Source: DASVUC01 sp036387255 | Lineage (GTDB): Bacteria > Planctomycetota > Phycisphaerae > Tepidisphaerales > Tepidisphaeraceae | Assembly (NCBI GenBank): GCA_036387255.1 | Contig: DASVUC010000149.1 | Span: 1-6,354 of the forward strand | Length of the DNA stretch: 6,354 nt | Direction of reading: 5' to 3' | Shown: in pieces, positions 1-5,164 of the stretch | How the letters are laid out: the number at the start of each line of letters is the position of its first letter | How positions within the stretch are numbered: position 1 is the first letter of the stretch | Position numbers and translations under genes: made by a program | Notes under the pieces: generated by a model | What the model was told of the DNA's origin: nothing | Seen by the model: only the letters and a program-made list of their open reading frames with translations | Databases searched by the model: none

Positions 1-87
1 ACGAATTGCAAGACCCGCCACGCCAACATCTTGCTGCACCCGATCGGTGCCTTGTTCCAGGGCCACCCTGTATTTAGCCCCCAGTGA
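1..87 (+). CDS. C-terminal tail of an unidentified protein (5'-truncated by window edge)
   Basis: Frame 1 is open from the first base to a TGA at 85-87, giving 28 residues that end in FQGHPVFSPQ. By my count 22 of its 28 codons end in G or C, which matches the confident genes here and is clearly better than the competing open reading on the opposite strand (about 17 of 32). The base composition also changes right after the stop, from ordinary coding sequence to C-rich, simple-repeat sequence. I do not recognise the family: the tail is too short and shows no known motif. It could still be a chance open frame. The full gene lies to the left of the window. Confidence 0.4.
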   Translation, partial: TNCKTRHANILLHPIGALFQGHPVFSPQ

Positions 88-160
88 ATACACCGCGGGT
101 GCCCGCTCCCCCGCTCCTAAACCCCCAATTGCGCCAAAAACCACTCCCGCGCGCAGCGCT

Positions 161-190
161 CTGAAATCTGAAATCTGAAATTTGAAATTT
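161..190. repeat. Heptamer tandem repeat (CTGAAAT)x3 + TTGAAAT + TT
   Basis: Three exact copies of CTGAAAT (161-167, 168-174, 175-181) are followed by one variant TTGAAAT (182-188) and a trailing TT. It is an AT-rich island inside very GC-rich sequence. Short runs of TCTGAAAT/TTTGAAAT words recur between genes in several GC-rich bacterial genomes from memory; whether this one is dispersed in its own genome cannot be seen from a single window. Confidence 0.75.
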
Positions 191-339
191 TTCCCTCTTC
201 CACCCCCGCCACGCCACATCCGCCTCCGCAGCAGCGCTTTCGCGCGCAGCGCCGCACCAGAAGTAGAGACATGACTTCTCGCAATCAGTCCTCTCCCCCG
301 CCAAGCGCTCTCGCCCCGCGCTCCCCCACCCTCCATCGC

Positions 340-374
340 TTCGCGCCCCCTTCGCATCTTCGCGACTTCGCGGT
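340..374. repeat. TTCGC-type octamer repeat
   Basis: Three contiguous 8-base units, TTCGCATC (351-358), TTCGCGAC (359-366) and TTCGCGGT (367-374), are preceded by a fourth copy TTCGCGCC (340-347) with three extra C between. On the minus strand it reads as GCGAAG words in tandem (CGCGAAGTCGCGAAGATGCG). Its units vary in a way typical of a diverging simple repeat. Function unknown; it lies outside any gene I can support. Confidence 0.65.
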
Positions 375-395
375 CCATTCCCAATCCCGCACCCG

Positions 396-427
396 ACAAA
401 TCGTCGTGCACAAAACTGCACAAATCG
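396..427. repeat. Cluster of ACAAA direct repeats
   Basis: ACAAATCG occurs at 396-403 and again at 420-427. TGCACAAA occurs at 407-414 and 417-424, exactly one 10-base helical turn apart. These overlapping words give three ACAAA cores spaced 14 and 10 bases apart in otherwise C-rich DNA. They could be a protein-binding array about 195-225 bases before the RTX start, or simple-sequence drift; nothing in the sequence decides between these. Confidence 0.4.
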
Positions 428-612
428 GAACCTTTCCACGGAGGTCGCCCTCCACCCCTCTTCCATCCCGGCTCTTGCCGAGCGCCTTCTTGCGCCCGCC
501 CCTCACATCCCGCCCAACCCCTCGCTTCGGTCCCTGCACCCAGGCACATCACGCCCCATAACCCGTAACGCCCGCCCCACTCGCTTCCACATATCGTATG
601 TCCTTGATTCAC

Positions 613-617
613 AGGAG
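613..617 (+). promoter_or_regulatory. Shine-Dalgarno AGGAG that sets the RTX start at GTG 623
   Basis: AGGAG ends five bases before GTG 623 and fourteen bases before the next in-frame ATG (632). The spacing favours the GTG, which also preserves the full MFEMLESR N-terminus expected of this protein type. Confidence 0.7.
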
Positions 618-622
618 CACAC

Positions 623-1276
623 GTGTTTGAGATGCTTGAATCGCGAACTCTCTTCGCCGCCTTCGCCCACATCGACGCCAACAAGGTCCTCGTCGTCGAC
701 GGCACCGAAGCCGCCGACAAGATCAGTCTCACCTACAGCGGTCTTAGCGTCACCGTTAGCCTGAACGGAAAATCGCAGGTCTTTGACCGCGACCTGATGC
801 AGGACAACTCCGACCTCACGCAGGTCCGGATCAACGGCTACGCCGGTAACGACAGAATCATTGCCGACTTCAACACCCCGCTGAACATCGCCGTCTACGC
901 CGGCGCTGGTAACGACGTTGTATCCACCGGTCGCGGACGCGACTTCGTCTCCGGCGGCGACGGCAACGACACCATCAATGGCGGCTTCTACAACGATGTC
1001 CTCTACGGCGACGCCGGCGCTGATCTCATTCAGGGCAGCGACGGCCGCGACCTCATCAAGGGCGGCGGCGGTAACGACATCCTCGCCGGTAATGGCGGCA
1101 ACGACGTCGTCTACGGCAACGGCGGTCGCGACGTCCTCACCGGCGGCTCCGGCGACGACTCCCTCTACGGCGGCATCGGCATCGGTGACACCCTCATCGG
1201 CCAAACCGGTAACGACTACGCCGCCTACGACCCCGGCGACCGCTATCTCGACAAGATCGAGCAATTGGTCAAGTAG
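623..1276 (+). CDS. RTX (hemolysin-type) calcium-binding repeat protein with LEPR-XLL-like N-terminus
   Basis: This 217-residue protein is predicted to be exported or surface-associated. It begins MFEMLESRTLFAA, resembling the LEPR-XLL N-terminal motif of planctomycete extracellular proteins. Residues 14-92 look like a small beta-rich domain (VLVVDGTEAADKISLTYSG). From about residue 94 to 202 it is a run of G-G-x-G-x-D-type nonapeptides: aspartates fall at 98, 107, 116, 125, 134, 143, 152, 161, 170 and 179, exactly nine apart, then 189 after a one-residue slip, then 198. In the family such repeats bind calcium and fold into a parallel beta-roll after secretion. The tail ends YLDKIEQLVK. No enzyme domain is visible, so its role (adhesion, matrix, ion binding) is unknown. 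No type I secretion genes are nearby. The GTG start is supported by AGGAG at 613-617. Confidence 0.88.
   Translation: MFEMLESRTLFAAFAHIDANKVLVVDGTEAADKISLTYSGLSVTVSLNGKSQVFDRDLMQDNSDLTQVRINGYAGNDRIIADFNTPLNIAVYAGAGNDVVSTGRGRDFVSGGDGNDTINGGFYNDVLYGDAGADLIQGSDGRDLIKGGGGNDILAGNGGNDVVYGNGGRDVLTGGSGDDSLYGGIGIGDTLIGQTGNDYAAYDPGDRYLDKIEQLVK
902..1228 (+). repeat. 27-nt-period coding repeat (RTX nonapeptides)
   Basis: Twelve nonapeptide-scale units encode the beta-roll. The 27-base register is perfect for ten units and is broken once, around residues 184-188, by an extra codon (GGIGIGD). The codon block for G-N-D recurs mostly as GGT AAC GAC although GGC is otherwise the preferred glycine codon, which suggests unit duplication or local conversion. 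The same periodicity creates long antisense and +1-frame open readings that should not be taken as genes. Confidence 0.8.
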
Positions 1277-1335
1277 CGGCGGAGAGCGTTTGAGTTTTCC
1301 CGCATCTGCGCTTATCTGAAGCTCGTTCTTCAACT

Positions 1336-1339
1336 GGAG
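1336..1339 (+). promoter_or_regulatory. GGAG ribosome-binding site favouring ATG 1347
   Basis: GGAG lies seven bases before ATG 1347 but only four before the adjacent in-frame TTG 1344. The spacing and codon preference both favour the ATG. Confidence 0.65.
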
Positions 1340-1346
1340 CGTTTTG

Positions 1347-2441
1347 ATGCGACCCACTCGCCGTTCGTTTATCCAATCGTCTTTGGCTGCCGCGGCGATG
1401 GCGGCGGCCTCGCCTGTCCTGCTCGCGCAGGAGCAGCCGAAGAAAAAGATCGGCTACGCAATCGTCGGCCTCGGGGTGCTCAACACGCGACAGATCCTCC
1501 CCGCCTTCGCGCACACCCAGAACGCCCGGCCCGTCGCGCTCGTCTCAGGGCATCCAGAGAAAGCCAAGGCCCTCGCCCCGCAGTACAACATCCCCGACTC
1601 GCACGTCTACACCTACGAAACCTACGACAAGATCAAGGACAACCCCGACATCGACGCCGTCTACATCGCGCTGCCGAATTCCATGCACGCCGAGTACACC
1701 ATCCGCGCCGCCGAGGCGGGAAAGCACGTGCTGTGCGAGAAACCAATGGCCAATACGCCCGAAGAATGCCAGCGGATGATCGACGCGTGTAAGAAAGCCG
1801 ACCGGAAACTGATGATCGCCTATCGGATGCAGTATGAGCCACACACGATCGCCGCTATCGAAATGATCCGCTCCGGCGCGCTGGGCAAGCTTCGCCTGAT
1901 CCAGTCGATCCACTCGTTCAACATCGCGCCGGATCAGTGGAGGCTGGACAAGAAGCTCGCAGGCGGCGGGCCTCTGGTGGACATCGGGATCTACTGCCTG
2001 AACGCCTCGCGATACCTCAGCGGCGAGGAGCCGGTGGAGGTGACGGCACAGTCGGTGCAGCCGGCGAATGATCCCCGCTTCAAGGAAGTGGAGCAGCAGA
2101 CCGTCTTCTCACTGAAGTTCCCGTCCGGATGTCTCGCAAGCTGCGTGACAAGCTACGCGCACCGCTACGAGGGGCGGGCGACGGCATACTGCGAAAAGGC
2201 GACGGTCGATCTTAACCCGGCGTTTCCGTATCGCGGCGTGAAGCTTTCGCTGACGCCCCCGCCGCAGAACATGCCGGCGATTCCAGACGTGGATCAGTTC
2301 GCGCTGGAGCTGGATCATTTCGCGGATTGCGTTGCCACGAACAAGACGCCCAAGACGCCCGGCGAAGAAGGATTGCGCGATCAGAAGCTCATCGCGGCGA
2401 TCTACCAGGCGGCGGAGACCGGAAAAGCGGTGAAGGTTTAG
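1347..2441 (+). CDS. Tat-exported Gfo/Idh/MocA oxidoreductase, glucose-fructose oxidoreductase-like
   Basis: This 364-residue protein begins with a twin-arginine signal (TRRSFIQ, residues 4-10, then an alanine-rich hydrophobic stretch; likely cleavage after A27), so it should be folded with its cofactor and sent to the periplasm. Residues 35-54 (AIVGLGVLNTRQILPAF) are the nucleotide-binding turn. LCEKPMA (129-135) carries the conserved family lysine K132. DIGIY (212-216) has tyrosine where many relatives have histidine, as in Zymomonas glucose-fructose oxidoreductase. WRLDKKLAGGGPLVDIGIY and the C-terminal GEEGLRDQKL segment also follow that enzyme. It probably uses NADP(H) or NAD(H) on a sugar or polyol, but the substrate is not readable. 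The mature N-terminus is much shorter than in Zymomonas, so the arm that buries NADP there seems absent. It lies 70 bases after the RTX stop and could be co-transcribed with it. Confidence 0.93.
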   Translation: MRPTRRSFIQSSLAAAAMAAASPVLLAQEQPKKKIGYAIVGLGVLNTRQILPAFAHTQNARPVALVSGHPEKAKALAPQYNIPDSHVYTYETYDKIKDNPDIDAVYIALPNSMHAEYTIRAAEAGKHVLCEKPMANTPEECQRMIDACKKADRKLMIAYRMQYEPHTIAAIEMIRSGALGKLRLIQSIHSFNIAPDQWRLDKKLAGGGPLVDIGIYCLNASRYLSGEEPVEVTAQSVQPANDPRFKEVEQQTVFSLKFPSGCLASCVTSYAHRYEGRATAYCEKATVDLNPAFPYRGVKLSLTPPPQNMPAIPDVDQFALELDHFADCVATNKTPKTPGEEGLRDQKLIAAIYQAAETGKAVKV

Positions 2442-2483
2442 ATCTGTCTGGTATCTCTGCCATGAGAGGGAGTCTCGGCTTCA

Positions 2484-4121
2484 TCACCGGGACTTGTTAT
2501 GGCTTCCGTTGCCGCCCCAGGCGTACCAGCCGTCGGCGTCTTTGTCGTTGGTTTGGATGCAGATGATTCGCCCGTCGGTGGTGCCGACGTAAACGTTTCC
2601 TTCCGCGAGCGTGGGCTGGAACGCCATCGGCTGCTTCAGCGCGTAGACGAAATTGGCATGACCATCCGCCTGGCGCAGGCTGGCGAGGTGACCGGATGCC
2701 GAGCACACGTAGAGGTTCTTCTCCCCGAGCGCGGGAGGCGCGAAGAGCTGAACGTCTTTGGCAACGTCCTTGCCCGTCGCCTCGCAGCGCCACGCTGTCG
2801 CTCCATCGGCGAACGCAACGCAGTTCAGCGCATTGCCCTGAGCGTTGAGCAGTTGCCCGTTGGCGTACGCCGCCCGCGCGCCCTGGTATGACCACCCTAC
2901 CGCGACGGAGCCGATGTTCAGGTGCGACTGCGCAGCGGGAGATTCGGCGGTGATCGCCTGTGCGGAGAAGCCGACGGAGCTGTCCAGCGAGTATTCCTGC
3001 GATTTGGAGAACGCGCTGTTGCCTGCCGCTCCGGGCTTAAGGTACTTCGCATCACCCGCGGCCAGGATGGTCTTGTCCTTTTCCGCTCCGCTGGCGACGT
3101 CGACGCGCTTGATCCCTTCGCTGATCTTGCCGTTTTCCTTGAACTTTTGCGTCATGACGAGGTTCCCCTGCACGATCAGCGGCGCGCTGGTGCCGGCGTT
3201 TTTCTTCTGCCAGAAGATCGAGCCGGTGTTCGCGTCGATTGCAAAGCTCGTCCCGTCGAAGCACGTGACGAAGACCTTGTCGCCCTCGACCACGGGCGCG
3301 GAGACGACGTCAGCGGTGATGTCCTGTTCCCACAGGTGCTTGCCGGTCTTCAGGTCCGAGCAGAGCAGGCGATGCCCCCAGTCTTTGGCTGGACCGGGAT
3401 TGGGCGCGGGGACCGGATCGTCATTCAATCGGCCCTTCGCATCCACCATCTGCACGCCGTGCGGATGACCGCCGGGGTAGGCCATGTAGATCTTCCCCTT
3501 GGCGACGGCCGGTTGGCTCATAAGCGGGTCGCCGAGCCACTCCTTCCATTTCTGTTTGCCAGTTCTGGCATCGACGACCTCCATCTCGCAGCTTTCGGTG
3601 TTGAAGATGATGTCTTCTTCATCGTCGCTGACGACGGCCGCGGTCGGTCCGTCATCGCCGCAGATATGCTTCCAGGCAACCGTTCCGGTCTTGGCGTCGA
3701 TGGCATAAAACTCATGGCTGCCATACCCGCCGCCGACGAAGAGCAAACCTTTCGTCTTCGAATAAGCCGGCGTGGCGATGGGCCGATTTCCCGGCAGGCG
3801 AGTGACCCACCCCTTTTTCCCGTCGCCGGTCTGGAACCACACCGGCGTGAGCTCCTGCTTCGCATGAGGCAAATTCACCGCGACCGCCTGATCCAGATCG
3901 AGCGCAATGGTGTTGGCCGGTTTGGTTGTGGGGGCGGCAGCGGTCTCGATAGGCGCGGGCGCGGTCGTGGAGGCGTGGGCCGCTTTAACTTGTGCCTGGG
4001 CCACGGGTTCGGTGGTTGACGGGCGCGGCTTGTGCGAGTTCATCTTGGCGCAGGATAGGCCGCCGATTGTCCCCAGGATCACCCCAGCCCAAACGAATGC
4101 GCTCGACCGGCTCATCGTCAT
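2484..4121 (-). CDS. PQQ-like beta-propeller repeat lipoprotein
   Basis: This 545-residue protein has an N-terminal signal (MTMSRSS, hydrophobic 8-22, then GLSC with C24), probably a lipoprotein signal although the lipobox has G rather than L at -3. A threonine/alanine/proline-rich linker (about 31-72) leads to a propeller. Blade signatures of the form (Y/F)AIDAxTGxxxW recur at 139-151, 181-193, 253-266 and 293-306, with weaker ones at 433-447, 471-487 and 511-523. This matches PQQ-binding-like/BamB-type repeats. The catalytic residues of true quinoprotein dehydrogenases are not evident, so it may be a scaffold or sensor rather than an enzyme. It ends in tandem stops, TGA TGA (2486-2481). I chose ATG 4121 because AGAGGTGG lies just upstream; the longer GTG 4187 form has no ribosome-binding site. 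It follows nnrD by 96 bases on the same strand. Confidence 0.88.
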   Translation of the reverse strand: MTMSRSSAFVWAGVILGTIGGLSCAKMNSHKPRPSTTEPVAQAQVKAAHASTTAPAPIETAAAPTTKPANTIALDLDQAVAVNLPHAKQELTPVWFQTGDGKKGWVTRLPGNRPIATPAYSKTKGLLFVGGGYGSHEFYAIDAKTGTVAWKHICGDDGPTAAVVSDDEEDIIFNTESCEMEVVDARTGKQKWKEWLGDPLMSQPAVAKGKIYMAYPGGHPHGVQMVDAKGRLNDDPVPAPNPGPAKDWGHRLLCSDLKTGKHLWEQDITADVVSAPVVEGDKVFVTCFDGTSFAIDANTGSIFWQKKNAGTSAPLIVQGNLVMTQKFKENGKISEGIKRVDVASGAEKDKTILAAGDAKYLKPGAAGNSAFSKSQEYSLDSSVGFSAQAITAESPAAQSHLNIGSVAVGWSYQGARAAYANGQLLNAQGNALNCVAFADGATAWRCEATGKDVAKDVQLFAPPALGEKNLYVCSASGHLASLRQADGHANFVYALKQPMAFQPTLAEGNVYVGTTDGRIICIQTNDKDADGWYAWGGNGSHNKSR

Positions 4122-4124
4122 GGT

Positions 4125-4132
4125 CCACCTCT
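4125..4132 (-). promoter_or_regulatory. Shine-Dalgarno AGAGGTGG that sets the propeller-protein start at ATG 4121
   Basis: On the minus strand AGAGGTGG is followed by ACC and ATG, placing GAGG six bases from the start. Starting here puts the basic residues and hydrophobic core of the signal peptide at the N-terminus. The longer reading would bury the signal behind 22 extra residues. Confidence 0.75.
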
Positions 4133-4217
4133 TGTTGTTGGCCAAACGGCTCAGACGCGGCATGTTCTGCGGAGTTTCCCGCATCACGGAATATTGACGG
4201 CCGCTGTTCTCCGTGAC

Positions 4218-5081
4218 TCAGGCTTCTTTTTCCACCGCGCCGATCGCCGCCGGTAGCGCCTCGATGACGTCACGGGCCAGCGGGCTCCGCAACCCCAGCT
4301 TCCCGCTCGCCTGCTCGCCGGCTCGTCCATGAAGGTGCACCGCGCACGTCGCCGCATCGAATCGATCCATCCCCAGCGCCAGCAGCGAACCCATAATTCC
4401 GCTGAGCACATCCCCCGATCCCGCCTTTGAGAGCGCACTGTTGCCGGTCGTGTTGATGTAGACGCGGCCGTCCGGATCAGCGACGACCGTCCTGTCGCCC
4501 TTGAGCACCACAACCTGTCCAAACGCATGCGCGGCTTCAAGCGCGATCCTAACGCGCCCCTCATCATCCGCCGGAACGTCGGTTTCTCCGATCAGCCGCC
4601 CCAGTCGCTTCATCTCGCCCGGGTGCGGCGTGAGCACCGCGTGCGCCTTGAACCACTTGGGCCATTTCTTCTCCTTCGAGAGCAGGTTCAATGCGTCGGC
4701 ATCGACGACCATGGGTTTTTCAAGCCGCGTCAGGCGCTGCACTCTTCCCAGCGCCTCGGGCGTCTGCCCCAGTCCGGGTCCGATGACAATGGCATCGGCC
4801 TGCTCCGCCGCCTCGAGGAGCATGTCTTTCCCCGCCATCTTCCCAAGCCCCACGCCGATGAGTTCCGGTGTGATTGAGAGCGCGTGCGCGAGGATGGAAC
4901 GAGGCACCGCGATCTGCACAAGCCCCGAACCCATGCGCAGGGCCGCGGTTCCCGCCAGCACAGGCGCGCCGATCATCCCCTCGTTCCCCCCCACCACCAG
5001 CACGCGGCCAAACAGCCCCTTATGCCCACTCGCCGACCGGGGTGGAAGCGCCGCGGGCCGATCAACCTTGATCACGTCCAT
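4218..5081 (-). CDS. nnrD: ADP-dependent NAD(P)H-hydrate dehydratase
   Basis: This cytoplasmic metabolite-repair enzyme dehydrates the damaged S-form hydrates of NADH and NADPH, using ADP (EC 4.2.1.136 in the family). The 287 residues match the ribokinase-like C-terminal domain of YjeF proteins: GRVLVVGG (25-32), GAPVLAGTAALRMGSGLV (38-55), IGPGLG (100-105), DADALN (127-132), TPHPGE (151-156), VVLKG (191-195) and the signature AGSGDVLSG (220-228), with D224 as likely catalytic base. The N-terminal epimerase domain (NnrE) found fused in many bacteria is absent, so it is a stand-alone dehydratase; an NnrE partner should be encoded elsewhere. The ATG at 5081 is preceded by GAGGTG (5090-5085); the longer TTG form at 5117 adds an arginine-rich stretch without support. 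It is divergent from the glycosyltransferase, with 83 bases between. Confidence 0.94.
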   Translation of the reverse strand: MDVIKVDRPAALPPRSASGHKGLFGRVLVVGGNEGMIGAPVLAGTAALRMGSGLVQIAVPRSILAHALSITPELIGVGLGKMAGKDMLLEAAEQADAIVIGPGLGQTPEALGRVQRLTRLEKPMVVDADALNLLSKEKKWPKWFKAHAVLTPHPGEMKRLGRLIGETDVPADDEGRVRIALEAAHAFGQVVVLKGDRTVVADPDGRVYINTTGNSALSKAGSGDVLSGIMGSLLALGMDRFDAATCAVHLHGRAGEQASGKLGLRSPLARDVIEALPAAIGAVEKEA

Positions 5082-5084
5082 AGT

Positions 5085-5090
5085 CACCTC
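5085..5090 (-). promoter_or_regulatory. Shine-Dalgarno GAGGTG that sets the nnrD start at ATG 5081
   Basis: GAGGTGACTATG on the minus strand places GAGG five bases from ATG 5081. This argues against the upstream in-frame TTG codons at 5117 and 5114. Confidence 0.75.
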
Positions 5091-5150
5091 GCATCTTCGC
5101 AAGCGCCGTTGCAACAATCACCCGGTCAACCCGATCGAGACACCCGGCGT

Positions 5151-5156
5151 TATAAT
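5151..5156 (+). promoter_or_regulatory. Consensus -10 box TATAAT directly before the glycosyltransferase gene
   Basis: A perfect TATAAT sits 8 bases before ATG 5165 in a GC-rich spacer. Transcription would be expected to start about 7 bases past the box, that is at or within two bases of the ATG, so the mRNA would be leaderless or nearly so. That fits the absence of any purine-rich ribosome-binding site there. I see no TTGACA-like -35 box at 15-19 bases spacing and no extended -10 TG, which lowers confidence. Confidence 0.5.
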
Positions 5157-5164
5157 CTGCCCTG

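Larger units (their letters stand above)
88..622. other. Long intergenic region with no credible gene
   Basis: This stretch of about 535 bases separates the left partial gene from the RTX gene. The open frames across it, on both strands, translate to proline/serine/arginine-rich low-complexity sequence with no domain, no plausible ribosome-binding site and no family resemblance. The plus strand is strikingly C-rich: in 481-540 I count 33 C against 10 G. It holds a heptamer tandem repeat (161-190), TTCGC-type octamers (340-374), an ACAAA word cluster (396-427), a 12-base direct repeat CGCGCGCAGCGC at 148-159 and 241-252, and a 6-bp inverted repeat AGAAGT/ACTTCT (259-264, 274-279). I see no rho-independent terminator with a T-tract and no convincing promoter. 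Confidence 0.7.

Noticed and set aside
95..106. GC-rich hairpin GCGG-GTGC-CCGC shortly after the first stop codon
   Set aside because: Only a 4-bp stem and no T-tract, so it is too weak to call a terminator.
440..453. GGAGG-TCGC-CCTCC hairpin
   Set aside because: A 5-bp stem alone in C-rich sequence is expected by chance and has no T-tract or gene end next to it.
271..561. 96-codon plus-strand open frame in the long intergenic region
   Set aside because: The product is proline/serine/arginine-rich low complexity and covers both repeat tracts; no ribosome-binding site or homology is visible.
1290..1318. Possible promoter TTGAGT - 17 - TATCTG before the oxidoreductase
   Set aside because: Matches to consensus are only four and three of six, and the gene may be co-transcribed with the RTX gene, so I cannot support a promoter.
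503..1357. Long minus-strand open frame (284 codons) opposite the RTX gene
   Set aside because: Its valine/alanine/aspartate-rich sequence is the antisense shadow of the 27-base RTX repeats; it has no family resemblance and the sense strand is clearly coding.
2442..2483. Terminator between the convergent oxidoreductase and propeller genes
   Set aside because: Only a 4-bp CTCT/AGAG stem is visible and there is no T-tract on either strand.
2922..4019. Long plus-strand open frame (365 codons) opposite the propeller gene
   Set aside because: It is the antisense of a confident gene in GC-rich DNA, with no motif or ribosome-binding support.
4122..4187. Longer N-terminus for the propeller protein starting at GTG 4187 or ATG 4184
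   Set aside because: No ribosome-binding site precedes those codons, and the extension would displace the signal peptide from the N-terminus.
4185..4215. Inverted repeat CACGGA/TCCGTG just after the nnrD stop
   Set aside because: A 6-bp stem with a 19-base loop and no T-tract is weak; it does not establish termination between nnrD and the propeller gene.
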